Origin: Labilibaculum manganireducens
Lineage (GTDB): Bacteria; Bacteroidota; Bacteroidia; Bacteroidales; Marinifilaceae
DNA length: 62,007 nucleotides
Assembly (NCBI RefSeq): GCF_002843385.1
Contig: NZ_MVDE01000029.1
Span: 1 to 62,007, forward strand
Direction of reading: 5' to 3'
Shown: positions 25,164 to 34,198 of the stretch, one piece after another
Numbering within the stretch: the stretch's first letter is position 1
Layout of the letters: every line of letters begins with the position of its first letter
The notes under the pieces: model-generated
What the model saw: only the letters and a program-made list of their open reading frames with translations
What the model was told of the DNA's origin: nothing
Database searches by the model: none
Translations under genes and position numbers: made by a program

Positions 25164-26204
25164 CTATTTTTTAGATTTACCCGGGAACAGATGTTTAAAA
25201 AGCCCTGATAATACATCACGAAATGGTTCTGGTTTGACTCCCAGTTTTCTGTTTTCCTGGCTAATTTCAAACACCAGTTTCATGTGTTTAATAATTTCCT
25301 GATAGGCTTTAAAAAGAGAATAATCAGGATCATAAATGTGAGCAGGCTCCGAGTTTGTCCCATTTAATTCAATGATTTTGATATTATTCCCATTGTAAAG
25401 ATCTTCTAAGCTGTTTACCTTAAGATCAAATCGACCATAGTAATAACCATCAAGCGGCTGAGCAATTTTGCGAAAAACGTTAACCAACCGATCGTTAATT
25501 AAACGATTTCCATCCAGGAATTTTGTGCCTCGGTTATGATTTCCAATAGGTTCCAGTTTATAGGTTATCCCCGATGGAACAATTTGATTCCACTTCGAAT
25601 GGTATTTCTTTTTTAAGTAGGAAATTCTGCTTTTGGCACGAACATTTTCAGTTACCAGTTCACTAAATCTGGATTTTCCATTTCCAGTGATTTTTAAGAA
25701 CTCTTTTCTAACTATTGATGTGATTCCATCTTTTGAAGAGATTGGGAACCGATGATAAAATACACCCAATTCAATTGGAAAGTCAATAAATTCCTGAACA
25801 AGAATATCTTCATTTTTAGTTTGTAAAAACAGATTTAAATCTTGTTTGGTATCTATCTTTTCAACACCAATACCTCTTTCACCAACGTTGGGTTTGCATA
25901 CAATAGGGAAATCGAATTCGTGCTCAGCCATTTTCGCACAAACAGTCTCTGTATTTTCATCTTTTATCGATAAAAATCCCTTAGGGATGTATTTATTGTC
26001 AATAAAATCGAGCATTTTCATTTTGTCCATTCCAAAAGCACCCCCGAATTTCATGCTTGGGTTGGTAGCTGTGAAGTAGGAAAACGAGCGAGCTTTTATT
26101 GCCAGATAAATTCCATATCCATATACAGGAAAGTAAAATATCCAGAAAGGCCAGAATTCAAAATGAAACCATTTTGAAAGAATAAAGGGTAGTTTTATTT
26201 TCAT
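25164..26204 (-). CDS. ATP-grasp domain protein of unknown substrate
   Basis: About 346 residues. After a hydrophobic aromatic N-terminal segment (WFHFEFWPFWIFYFPVYGYG), which may touch the membrane, comes an ATP-grasp fold: FDFPIVCKPNVGERGIGV (ATP-binding lysine and glycine loop), ILVQEFIDFPIELGV (adenine-binding and base), and YYYGRFDLKVNSLED with IIELNGTNSEPAH (Mg2+ ligands). This resembles D-alanine-D-alanine ligase-type carboxylate-amine ligases, with the ELNG motif in place of the usual ELN. The second ATG is chosen because it leaves a family-like start. It is a single-gene unit with no neighbours that tell its substrate. Confidence 0.85.
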   Translation of the reverse strand: MKIKLPFILSKWFHFEFWPFWIFYFPVYGYGIYLAIKARSFSYFTATNPSMKFGGAFGMDKMKMLDFIDNKYIPKGFLSIKDENTETVCAKMAEHEFDFPIVCKPNVGERGIGVEKIDTKQDLNLFLQTKNEDILVQEFIDFPIELGVFYHRFPISSKDGITSIVRKEFLKITGNGKSRFSELVTENVRAKSRISYLKKKYHSKWNQIVPSGITYKLEPIGNHNRGTKFLDGNRLINDRLVNVFRKIAQPLDGYYYGRFDLKVNSLEDLYNGNNIKIIELNGTNSEPAHIYDPDYSLFKAYQEIIKHMKLVFEISQENRKLGVKPEPFRDVLSGLFKHLFPGKSKK

Positions 26205-26419
26205 ACACAGCAAATATTTTTTTAGGAGTACTTGTAATTAATCATACTCTTAAGAATATTTATAATTAATTGGGTAGATAAAGCGTCTATTTAAGAATGA
26301 AAATACAGATTTATACAATTCATCCGACAGAGATTCATTTATAAAACTGTTTTCTATGAATTATTTTCATATTTTGATATCTTTCTATAATATTCAATAA
26401 TTTACAGAAATTTATTTTT

Positions 26420-26935
26420 ATGCAAACAGTCTCTGTCTCTAAAATCATAATCAATCAGCTAATTGACCTTTGTGAGAAACTTTCTGCAAAACAGTATTCT
26501 GCTTCTTTGCAACTTTTGATGAATAATTCCATAGGAAAACACATTCGTCATATTGTAGAGTTTTACGATATTTTAAAGGACAGTTGCAATGCAGATTCTG
26601 TTCTGAGTTACGATACCAGAGAGCATTGCAGCAGAACTGAAACGGAGAAAAAAGTGGCTGTAAAAAGATTTAAGGATGTCCTGAATTGGTTGAATGATAT
26701 TGATGAAAATTTGGTTCTTAAATTGAATGTAAGTTACGACAAGGTTGCAAATAAAGGTTTTGATATTGATACAAGTTTGCAAAGAGAATTAGTATACAAT
26801 ATTGAACATGCCATTCATCACATGGCTATTATCAGAATTGCGATAGAGCAGGAATTTCCTGACATTAAATTGGATAAACACTTTGGAGTAGCTTATTCTA
26901 CCATCAGGTTTAGAGATGACTTATGTGCACATTAA
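26420..26935 (+). CDS. DinB-like four-helix protein
   Basis: A 171-residue member of the DinB/YfiT-like metal-binding superfamily. The three-histidine pattern is visible: GKHIRHIVEFY near residue 40 and NIEHAIHHMAIIRIAI near 130. These proteins bind a divalent metal and are often thiol-dependent transferases or proteins of unknown role. The 3' end overlaps the following NRDE gene by 13 bases, so the pair is one operon. This arrangement of DinB-like plus NRDE is suggestive of a conserved pair, but its function is not known to me. Confidence 0.85.
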   Translation: MQTVSVSKIIINQLIDLCEKLSAKQYSASLQLLMNNSIGKHIRHIVEFYDILKDSCNADSVLSYDTREHCSRTETEKKVAVKRFKDVLNWLNDIDENLVLKLNVSYDKVANKGFDIDTSLQRELVYNIEHAIHHMAIIRIAIEQEFPDIKLDKHFGVAYSTIRFRDDLCAH

Positions 26936-27651
26936 CCTACATACCTATTGGTTCTGATGATTTCTTCTTTACTACCAATAGAGATGAAAGTCCGTTAAGA
27001 GAAGCTGAATTTCCTAAAGAATATCATATTGGAGAGTCGTTTGCACTTTATCCAAAAGATAAAATGGCTAAAGGAACATGGATAATGTGCCATGAAAATG
27101 ATTTCTCACTTTGTTTGTTGAATGGAGCCTTTGAAAAACACAAACATGAACCTCCTTACAAAAAGAGCAGGGGCGTTATGGTTCTCGAATTTTCAGAATT
27201 TGCATCAACCATTGATTTTATTAGAGATTACCATTTTGGTGGAATGGAACCATTTACACTACTTGTTTTAAGATATAAATACACGCGAAATTTGGAAGAG
27301 ATACGTTGGGATGGAGAGACATTTCATTATCGGAAACTGGACCCCTCGAAGCCTTACATTTGGTCATCATCTACCTTGTATAATAAAGATGCTCGGGAAA
27401 TGCGTCAGCACTGGTTTGATAATTGGTTTCGTCAGTGTAATAATTTTTCGGGTAAAGAAACAATCAAATTTCACAAAACTACGGGAAGGGATGATGCTTT
27501 TAACGGATTAGTGATGAACCGGAAAGAGAAGGTGAAAACTCTTAGCATAACACAAATCAAGCGAAAGAATAGGATGGTTTCCATGTATCACGATGACTTA
27601 CTAAAAGAAGAATCCCGAGATATTTGTTTAACCAAAAAGAGCCTCAAATGA
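26923..27651 (+). CDS. NRDE (TANGO2-like) family protein
   Basis: A 242-residue protein that begins MCTLTYIP and carries the family name motif as TTNRDESPLREAEFP, with Cys2 exposed after removal of Met as in N-terminal-nucleophile-type folds. Eukaryotic homologues (TANGO2) are linked to haem or lipid handling; bacterial roles are unclear. The gene starts inside the DinB-like gene and ends at a bidirectional terminator shared with pckA. Confidence 0.88.
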   Translation: MCTLTYIPIGSDDFFFTTNRDESPLREAEFPKEYHIGESFALYPKDKMAKGTWIMCHENDFSLCLLNGAFEKHKHEPPYKKSRGVMVLEFSEFASTIDFIRDYHFGGMEPFTLLVLRYKYTRNLEEIRWDGETFHYRKLDPSKPYIWSSSTLYNKDAREMRQHWFDNWFRQCNNFSGKETIKFHKTTGRDDAFNGLVMNRKEKVKTLSITQIKRKNRMVSMYHDDLLKEESRDICLTKKSLK

Positions 27652-27675
27652 ATAAAATGAGGCTCTTTTAAGTTT
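27635..27675. terminator. Bidirectional terminator between NRDE and pckA
   Basis: AAAAGAGCCTCA / TGAGGCTCTTTT, a perfect 12-bp stem with an 11-base loop. It overlaps the NRDE stop codon and ends close to the pckA stop on the other strand. Confidence 0.9.
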
Positions 27676-27677
27676 AG

Positions 27678-29336
27678 TTATTTTCCCGGACATTGAGAAA
27701 TAATTCCTGGATCCAGATTTTGGTTACCATATGATTTATCGAAATTAGCGGAAAATTTATTTGCTAATTTTTCGGCTGTTTTTTGATATTCGTCATGGCT
27801 TTGCCAGGTGTTAATTGGGTTAAGAATTTCGCTAGGTACATTTTCACAAGATGTTGGAATGTTCAAGTGGAATACTTTGTTCTCAATAAAGTCTGCCTTA
27901 TCTAATTTGCCTTTTAAAGCCGCATCAACCATCGCTCTGGTGTACTTTAACTTTATTCTTGATCCGGTACCGTATGAGCCTCCGCTCCAACCTGTATTAA
28001 TCAGGAATACGTTGGTATTGTGTTTATCCATTTTATCGCCAAGCATTTCGGCATAAATGTTAGGATTACAAGGCATAAATGGCTGACCAAAAAATCTCGA
28101 AAAGGTTGCCTGTGGCTCTGTAACGCCTGTTTCAGTACCTGCCAGTTTCGAAGTATATCCCATTAAAAACCATAGCATCGCCTGCTCTTTGCTTAGTTTT
28201 GAAATTGGAGGAATTACTCCATAAGCATCAGCAGTCAAAAATAAGATCGTGTTAGGATGCCCGGCTTTCGAACTTTCCTTAATATTATCCAGGAAAGAAA
28301 GAGGATAACTTGCTCTTGAGTTTGGAGTGTATCTGTCATCGAAAAAATCGATCTCACCATCTGGGTAAATCATGGCATTTTCAATTATAGCTCCATGCTT
28401 GGTGTAATCCGCCTTATGCATTACTGCTTCATAAATTTCAGGCTCATTTTCTGGTTTGATGTCAATCATTTTTGCATAACAGCCATTCTCAAAATTGAAA
28501 ATACCATCATCACTCCAGCCATGCTCATCATCTCCAAGTAAGGCTCTTTCCGGATCGGCAGATAAGGTTGTTTTTCCAGTTCCTGAAAGCCCCAATAATA
28601 GTGCAGAATCTCCATTGACTCCTTCGTTAGCTGAACAATGTAAAGGCAATACTCCTTTAAAAGGAAGATAGTAATTCATTACCGTAAACATCAACTTCTT
28701 CATGCTGCCCATATAAGATGAGCCATAAACAATGCCTATCTTCTTGTCGAAGTCCACAACTACACAGATGTCGGAAGTTTCACCATTTGGTTGATCACGA
28801 ACCAAACCTTTGTAGCGATCTTTATCCAACTTATCTTTTGGAAGCGCAATTAAAAAGAATTGTTCATCAGCAAAGATCGATTGGTTGATGTCATCAGGAG
28901 TTGGTCTAAACATATTGTCAACAAACACCTGACTTAGTGCTTTATCGCAAATGGTTTTTACACGTAGTGCATATTTAGAATCTGCACCAATTACCCTATC
29001 TGTTGTAAATATAGTTTTCTTCTTACCAATTGTTTTTAGGGCATCTTCAAAAATCAATGCAAACGTTTGCGGATTCATGCCGATATTGTTTGGCGAAGAC
29101 CAGTCTATATTTAACTCACTTTCAGGATTTCTTACAATGTAAGTATCCTTAGGACTTCTTCCGGTAGAATTTGAAGGAGTCCAAGTGCCCAATGCACCAT
29201 TTCTGGTTAAAACGGCCTCTTTGTTATCTACTGCTAAAGATATAAGAACTTCTCTTGGTAGATTTTCCCGAATGTTGGAATGCAGTTTTAACGATTTTTT
29301 TAAATCTTCAATCATGCTAATTTCAATGGTGTTCAT
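27678..29336 (-). CDS. pckA: PckA, phosphoenolpyruvate carboxykinase (ATP)
   Basis: Interconverts oxaloacetate plus ATP and PEP plus CO2 plus ADP. In anaerobic Bacteroidota it often runs in the carboxylating direction during succinate fermentation. The 552 residues show the PEPCK P-loop GLSGTGKTTLSAD, the metal-binding LLGDDEHGWSDDGIFNFENG, LPLHCSANEG (substrate histidine region) and RIKLKYTRAMVDAAL near the end. The start gives a slightly long N-terminus; the ATG seven codons later is an alternative. A TACTTTTG at 29370-29363 on the minus strand is a candidate -7 element. Confidence 0.97.
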   Translation of the reverse strand: MNTIEISMIEDLKKSLKLHSNIRENLPREVLISLAVDNKEAVLTRNGALGTWTPSNSTGRSPKDTYIVRNPESELNIDWSSPNNIGMNPQTFALIFEDALKTIGKKKTIFTTDRVIGADSKYALRVKTICDKALSQVFVDNMFRPTPDDINQSIFADEQFFLIALPKDKLDKDRYKGLVRDQPNGETSDICVVVDFDKKIGIVYGSSYMGSMKKLMFTVMNYYLPFKGVLPLHCSANEGVNGDSALLLGLSGTGKTTLSADPERALLGDDEHGWSDDGIFNFENGCYAKMIDIKPENEPEIYEAVMHKADYTKHGAIIENAMIYPDGEIDFFDDRYTPNSRASYPLSFLDNIKESSKAGHPNTILFLTADAYGVIPPISKLSKEQAMLWFLMGYTSKLAGTETGVTEPQATFSRFFGQPFMPCNPNIYAEMLGDKMDKHNTNVFLINTGWSGGSYGTGSRIKLKYTRAMVDAALKGKLDKADFIENKVFHLNIPTSCENVPSEILNPINTWQSHDEYQKTAEKLANKFSANFDKSYGNQNLDPGIISQCPGK

Positions 29337-29755
29337 GTAACATTTATTTTAGGTTTGGAACTCAAAAGTATGACTATATATAGAGTAATCCTACTATGTA
29401 GATATTATTTTTGCATTTTTGTTGTATTATTTTTTAATTAGATTTCGTAGTTTTACCGTGGCGGAGATTGGTTCGAATAGGCTCATTAATAGCGAGTTTC
29501 TTTTGTTTTATGGTTTGTATTGTTAACTACATAAATCTTCATTATCTGGAATACAATCGTTTGCGTTGATAATATTATTATAAGTAAGACTCTTTTTTAT
29601 CTTTAGAATTAGGCTGGCAAACCTTTCATTAAATTAATACAGAACTGATTTTTCTCATAAAAAAACCTCCAAAAGTAATCTTTTGAAGGTTTTAAAAATA
29701 TGTGTATCGTATTTTAACCATTACCTGTTGTCAATAATGGTTATTTTAATACAAA
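29337..29755. other. Intergenic region between pckA and xerD
   Basis: About 420 bases without a gene. The left part should hold the pckA promoter (candidate -7 at 29363-29370, minus strand). The right part holds the xerD terminator. Between them I see nothing specific. Confidence 0.5.
29655..29692 (-). terminator. Terminator of xerD
   Basis: On the minus strand, AAACCTTCAAAAG pairs with CTTTTGGAGGTTT (one G-T pair) around TTAC-like loop bases and is followed by a T run. It lies about 65 bases after the xerD stop. Confidence 0.8.
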
Positions 29756-30661
29756 TTAGTCTTTTGAACGAGGATGGAAATTTTTAATAGTTTCCTTTAA
29801 GTATTCTCTATCCAAATGAGTATAGATTTCTGTAGTAAGAATAGATTCGTGTCCTAACATTTCCTGTACAGCTCTTAAGTCAGCACCACCTTCAACTAAA
29901 TGCGAAGCGAAAGAGTGACGGAAAGTGTGAGGAGAAACATTTTTCTTCAATCCAACTTTTTTAGATAGATTCTTAATGATAGTAAAAATCATAACACGAG
30001 AAAGTTTACGACCTCTGCGGTTTAAGAAAAGAATATCTTCACTATCCTTATCGATATTTAATTTTCCACGATAGCTCTTAAGATATATCTTAATTTCTTT
30101 TTTCGCCTTTTTTCCAATTGGAATTAAACGCTCTTTGTTACCTTTTCCATGAATTTTGATAAAACCCATTCTAAAATGCAGGTTAGAAACACGCAGGTCA
30201 ATTAATTCAGATACACGCAATCCACAAGAGTAAAGTGTTTCAAGAATAGCTCTGTTTCTTTGACCTTCAGCTTTGTTCATGTCTACTGCCTTAACTAAAA
30301 CATCAATTTCTTCAGTTGTTAAGGTGTCAGGCAGTTTACGGCCAATTTTTGGAGCCTCTAACAATGCAGTAGGGTTCTTTTCAATAATTTCTTCTAATAA
30401 TAAGTATTTAAAAAATGCTTTAATACCAGAAATAACACGAGCTTGAGTTCTAGGACTTGTACCTGCATCATTAATCCATGCAACAAAATCTTTCAAGTGT
30501 TGAAGAATAACTTCCTCCGGAGCAACCTCCATGTTCTTTTCTCTGAAGAAGGTTGTCAATTTTGTAATGTCATTAATATAAGCATCTACCGAGTTCTTGG
30601 AGAGGTTCTTCTCCAAAGTTAAGTAGGTCTTAAAATTTTCAATTGTTGTTGTCCATTTCAT
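29756..30661 (-). CDS. xerD: XerD-type tyrosine recombinase
   Basis: A 301-residue site-specific recombinase that resolves chromosome dimers at dif together with XerC and FtsK. N-terminal SAM-like core-binding domain (about 1-90), catalytic domain after that. Catalytic residues: Arg in CGLRVSELIDL, the HTFRHSFASHL His-x-x-Arg pair, GHES for the second histidine, and the nucleophile Tyr in TEIYTHLDR. Full length and standard motifs mark it as the housekeeping enzyme and not an integrase. It is divergent from aroQ, an arrangement I recognise as common in this phylum; ftsK is about 8 kb away. Confidence 0.93.
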   Translation of the reverse strand: MKWTTTIENFKTYLTLEKNLSKNSVDAYINDITKLTTFFREKNMEVAPEEVILQHLKDFVAWINDAGTSPRTQARVISGIKAFFKYLLLEEIIEKNPTALLEAPKIGRKLPDTLTTEEIDVLVKAVDMNKAEGQRNRAILETLYSCGLRVSELIDLRVSNLHFRMGFIKIHGKGNKERLIPIGKKAKKEIKIYLKSYRGKLNIDKDSEDILFLNRRGRKLSRVMIFTIIKNLSKKVGLKKNVSPHTFRHSFASHLVEGGADLRAVQEMLGHESILTTEIYTHLDREYLKETIKNFHPRSKD

Positions 30662-30844
30662 TTTATTCAGTTTTTAGTATGTAGTTTAGTTGTAAGTAAT
30701 ACCATTTTATTATTAGTTTTACTCAAGTACTAATAATATACGAATTCTTTATGATAAAACTTGTCTGCAATTTAAAAAAATATTACGTAAGCTGACAATT
30801 TTTTTAAGACCTCTTTATGTTTAACCTTAAAATACTTTGACAAG

Positions 30845-31276
30845 ATGAATTTTTTGATCATTAACGGTCCTAACCTTAATTTGCTCGGAATCCGCGAAAA
30901 ATCTATATATGGCGAGATCTCGTTCGAAACTTATTTTGAACAGCTGCAGGTGTTATATAGTAAAATCAAACTAGAATATTACCAGTCTAACATAGAGGGG
31001 GAATTGATAAATGAGATACATCGTGTGGGTTTTAGTTATGATGGAATTGTACTCAATGCAGGTGCCTATACTCATACCTCTCTCGCCCTTGCTGATGCTA
31101 TATCTGCTGTAAATACACCGGTTGTAGAAGTCCATATTTCTAATGTACATAAAAGAGAGTTGGTGAGGCATTCTACCATGATCGGAAAGGCTTGTTTAGG
31201 TACTATTTCCGGTTTCGGAATGGATTCATATCGATTGGGAATCGAAGGGCTATTAAATTATTGTGACAAAAGGTAA
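30845..31276 (+). CDS. aroQ: AroQ, type II 3-dehydroquinate dehydratase
   Basis: Third step of the shikimate pathway, converting 3-dehydroquinate to 3-dehydroshikimate. This feeds chorismate, the precursor of the menaquinone made by the men genes here. The 143 residues have the family start FLIINGPNLNLLGIRE, the active-site tyrosine in EKSIYG, NAGAYTHTS, and VEVHISNVHKRE with the catalytic histidine. Length and motifs are standard for the dodecameric type II enzyme. Confidence 0.96.
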   Translation: MNFLIINGPNLNLLGIREKSIYGEISFETYFEQLQVLYSKIKLEYYQSNIEGELINEIHRVGFSYDGIVLNAGAYTHTSLALADAISAVNTPVVEVHISNVHKRELVRHSTMIGKACLGTISGFGMDSYRLGIEGLLNYCDKR

Positions 31277-31363
31277 TATTTTTTTGATAAATGATTTTTT
31301 TTGTATGTTTTATATTATGGGTAAGTTGTTGATAGCTTATTAAATTGGTTTTGAGAAATTGAG

Positions 31364-31371
31364 TATCTTTG
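31364..31371 (+). promoter_or_regulatory. -7 element of pyk
   Basis: TATCTTTG matches TAnnTTTG, 33 bases before the pyk ATG. A TTG at 31345-31347 gives a short 16-bp spacing, so the -33 element is uncertain. Confidence 0.5.
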
Positions 31372-31404
31372 CAGTGCCAAAACTAAAATTGAAAGAGTTA
31401 CTCG

Positions 31405-32820
31405 ATGAAGAAGCACACGAAAATTATTGCCACTATTTCCGACAGAAAATGTGATGTCGAATTTTTGACAGAATTGTTTGAAGAAGGAATGAACGTAGTT
31501 CGGCTAAACACGGCTCATCAGACTCATGATGATGCTATGAAGGTTATTGAGAATGTACGAAAAGTATCTGATAGGATTGCTTTGCTCGTAGATACTAAAG
31601 GCCCTGAGATTAGAACTATTGATGTTAAAGAGGAAATTCACCTTAAAAAGGGTGATTTAATTAAGATGAAAGGGAACGACAATCTTCCCTGCACAGAGTT
31701 GTGTGTAAAGGTTAGTTATGAGGATTTTGTAAAGGATCTTGAAATTGGAAAGAAGATATTAATTGATGATGGTGAATTAGAATTGTTGGTAGTTGATAAG
31801 GATGAGCAATTTTTGACTGTAGAAGCACAAAATGCAGGACCCGTTAAAAACCGCAAGAGTATAAATGTTCCTGGGGTATCAATAAATTTACCATCTTTGA
31901 GTCCTAAGGATATTGAATTTATTCATTTTGCTATTGCGCAGGACATTGATTTTATTGCTCATTCGTTTGTTCGTAACAAACATGATGTTCTTCAAATTCA
32001 AGGAATTCTTGATCAGCAAAATTCGGATATTAAAATTATTGCAAAAATTGAAAATCAGGAAGGGGTTGACCATATTGATGAAATATTGGAACATGTATAT
32101 GGTATCATGGTTGCCAGAGGTGATTTAGCCATTGAGATTCCTGCTCAAAAAATTCCTGTCATTCAGCGAAAAATTATTCGTAAATGTATTGAGAGAAAGA
32201 AGCCTGTTATTATTGCTACGCAAATGCTTCACTCAATGATTAATAATCCAAGACCTACAAGAGCAGAAGTTAGTGATATTGCCAATGCCATTTACAATAG
32301 AACCGATGCGATCATGTTAAGTGGTGAGACTGCATATGGAGACTATCCTGTTGAAGCAGTTCGGGTAATGAAATCGGTAGCAATTGAGGTTGAAAAGGAA
32401 CTTTATCCGGATACAAAACAAAATTTCGTGAGAAGTAATCATGAACTTTCTGCTATTTTGGCTCGATCTGCAGTTAAAGCATCGCAATTGCTGCCTGTGA
32501 AAGCAATTGTAACCGATACTCTAACCGGTAGAACCGGAAGATATTTGTCTGCTTACAGAGGAACACTTCCTGTTTATGCATTGTGCTATTCGAAGCGTGT
32601 AATGAGAGAATTAGCTCTTTCGTATGGTGTTGAAGCGAGTTATCGTAAATTGCTTGTTAGTCGTGATGAATACGTAAAGCAAACCATGTTTTCCCTAATG
32701 GATCAGGGATGTTTTAAAAGCGAGGATATGGTTATTATTATAGGTGGTAGTTTTGGTCCTTCCAAAGGAGTATCATTTATGGAGATCAGTGTTGTTGATC
32801 AATTAACACATAAAGTGTAA
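31405..32820 (+). CDS. pyk: Pyruvate kinase
   Basis: Last step of glycolysis: PEP plus ADP to pyruvate plus ATP. The 471 residues show the barrel motifs VDTKGPEIRT, the Mg2+- and substrate-binding VARGDLAIEIPAQKIP, ATQMLHSMINNPRPTRAEVSD and MLSGETAYGDYPVEAV. The C-terminal allosteric domain is present, ending in the IIIGGSFGPSKG segment. Length fits. It is a monocistronic gene with a TATCTTTG promoter element and a strong terminator. Confidence 0.96.
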   Translation: MKKHTKIIATISDRKCDVEFLTELFEEGMNVVRLNTAHQTHDDAMKVIENVRKVSDRIALLVDTKGPEIRTIDVKEEIHLKKGDLIKMKGNDNLPCTELCVKVSYEDFVKDLEIGKKILIDDGELELLVVDKDEQFLTVEAQNAGPVKNRKSINVPGVSINLPSLSPKDIEFIHFAIAQDIDFIAHSFVRNKHDVLQIQGILDQQNSDIKIIAKIENQEGVDHIDEILEHVYGIMVARGDLAIEIPAQKIPVIQRKIIRKCIERKKPVIIATQMLHSMINNPRPTRAEVSDIANAIYNRTDAIMLSGETAYGDYPVEAVRVMKSVAIEVEKELYPDTKQNFVRSNHELSAILARSAVKASQLLPVKAIVTDTLTGRTGRYLSAYRGTLPVYALCYSKRVMRELALSYGVEASYRKLLVSRDEYVKQTMFSLMDQGCFKSEDMVIIIGGSFGPSKGVSFMEISVVDQLTHKV

Positions 32821-32831
32821 AGACATATTTA

Positions 32832-32872
32832 GAAAAAAAATGCGAACCACAATGGTTCGCATTTTTTTTCTA
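32832..32872. terminator. Bidirectional terminator between pyk and the HupE-like gene
   Basis: A stem of AAAATGCGAACCA with TGGTTCGCATTTT around a 3-base loop, flanked by A and T runs on both sides, so it can work in both directions. It overlaps the end of the minus-strand gene. Confidence 0.92.
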
Positions 32873-33433
32873 ATATCGTAAGTAAATAAGAACAAGAGCT
32901 ATACCAATACCTATGCCCGTAATTACCAGATTAAAACTTCTTCTGTCTGTTTTAAAAACCAACATCAGCAATGATGATACAAGCAGGCTGCTGAATGAAA
33001 TTAAAAAGTAGGAGACTGAAGCTCCAAGATTATATCCTGTAAATGGATAAAAAGAAAATGAGCTTCCGTAAACATTTTTATAATGCAGGTTGATTCCAAT
33101 CCCCAAAATGATGCCAACTAAAGCAAAGAAATTATATCTTATTGTTGATGCAGAACTCTGACTGCTAACTAGATTTTGAATTCCCACCAGCAGAATTGAG
33201 AAGGCCAAAATCAATTTAACGGTTGTGCCGGAAAAGGTTATAATCGAAAAATTACAAAGAAGGAGACCCACAATCGAGCCAATAATTAAGGCAAGTAAAA
33301 GAGAAAAATAGGCTTTCCAGTCTTTTATTTGAAAGGAGATTCCGAACAATACCAAAAGCATAAAAGGTTCGAATGAAGAAAAAGAAATTAAATGATACAG
33401 CGCTGATTCAAAGCTTGATAGTATAGTGTTCAT
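32870..33433 (-). CDS. HupE/UreJ-like membrane protein, histidine-poor
   Basis: A 187-residue protein with about six membrane helices. The pattern follows HupE/UreJ (nickel/cobalt permease-like) proteins: an LYHLISFSSFEPFMLLVLFG opening, VKLILAFSILLVGIQNL in the middle and ALVGIILGIGINLHYKNVYG plus YNLGASVSYFLI later. The histidine and aspartate residues that mark metal-carrying HupE helices are mostly missing; for example, the expected HGLGFS segment reads LGIGIN. It is the last gene of a three-gene unit with an acyl-ACP thioesterase and an Lnb-like protein. It may have lost metal transport for another membrane role. Confidence 0.65.
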   Translation of the reverse strand: MNTILSSFESALYHLISFSSFEPFMLLVLFGISFQIKDWKAYFSLLLALIIGSIVGLLLCNFSIITFSGTTVKLILAFSILLVGIQNLVSSQSSASTIRYNFFALVGIILGIGINLHYKNVYGSSFSFYPFTGYNLGASVSYFLISFSSLLVSSLLMLVFKTDRRSFNLVITGIGIGIALVLIYLRY

Positions 33434-33448
33434 CTTTTATTTATTTAT

Positions 33449-34198
33449 TTATTTCCATTTTATAACTGCACGACAATTTTCAATGTCCGTGTTTTTCGTT
33501 TTGATTATAATTTTTGAGGTGTTATCACTACTTTGGTTGAATATCTCAAGAATCTGATCGAGTTTGGCTTCATGCAAGTAATTTATCTCCAGCTCGTGAA
33601 TTGTTTTATTCAATAAGATTTCGGAAAGGCAAGAGTCTATTGCCCACTTTATGTATTTTACATTATTCACATGCTGATAGAAATCCAGATCACTATAGTG
33701 AATGTGCAAATCTTCTACGTAATTCCCTTGTTCAAGTTGTTGTAATTTACCCAGACTATGTTCAAAGATAGGATCTTCAGAGTTGACTGGCATTTTAGCA
33801 ACAATTTCTTGTGGTCTAATCAATCTTTTTGTTTTCGTATTAAGCACCAGCCACGAAGAGGTCGCCTGACCGATAACATCCCCTTTCATGTTATAAATCC
33901 GGTATTCCCGATTTCCAAACAAGCCATCCGCTCCAATCGACCAGGTTTCAATATCAATATTATCTTTCCACTTGGGAGTTTCAAAAATTTGAACTTTTAA
34001 TCTTGATAAAATCCAAGCCAAATTATTGGCTTTTAAATCATCAATACCTTGATTGATTAAATCTACATGATGTCCGGCAATTTCCTGAAAGTAATTGCAG
34101 ATGCTGGTGAGTTTTGCTCTTCCTTTTAGGTCTGTATCAAAAGATCCAATACGGAAGGTTTCCCGGTATTTTCTTATGTCGGTGTTTGATATATTCAT
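33449..34198 (-). CDS. Acyl-ACP thioesterase (FatA/FatB-like)
   Basis: A 249-residue double-hotdog thioesterase that releases fatty acids from acyl carrier protein. The N-terminal hotdog has YRETFRIGSFDTDLKGRAKL and the Gln/Glu-His pair FQEIAGHHVD. The C-terminal hotdog carries the catalytic DLDFYQHVNNVKYIKW (Asn and His). These are the standard motifs of the bacterial members. The gene overlaps the stop of the upstream Lnb-like gene (TAATG), so they are translationally coupled. A lipid link between the two is plausible. Confidence 0.9.
   Translation of the reverse strand: MNISNTDIRKYRETFRIGSFDTDLKGRAKLTSICNYFQEIAGHHVDLINQGIDDLKANNLAWILSRLKVQIFETPKWKDNIDIETWSIGADGLFGNREYRIYNMKGDVIGQATSSWLVLNTKTKRLIRPQEIVAKMPVNSEDPIFEHSLGKLQQLEQGNYVEDLHIHYSDLDFYQHVNNVKYIKWAIDSCLSEILLNKTIHELEINYLHEAKLDQILEIFNQSSDNTSKIIIKTKNTDIENCRAVIKWK

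Noticed and set aside
29455-29490. tRNA-like GGTTCGAAT word
   Set aside because: The surrounding bases do not give acceptor, D or anticodon stems.
29756-30661. Tyrosine recombinase as an integrase of a mobile element
   Set aside because: Length, motifs and position next to aroQ fit the housekeeping XerD. No attachment-site repeat or cargo was seen around it.
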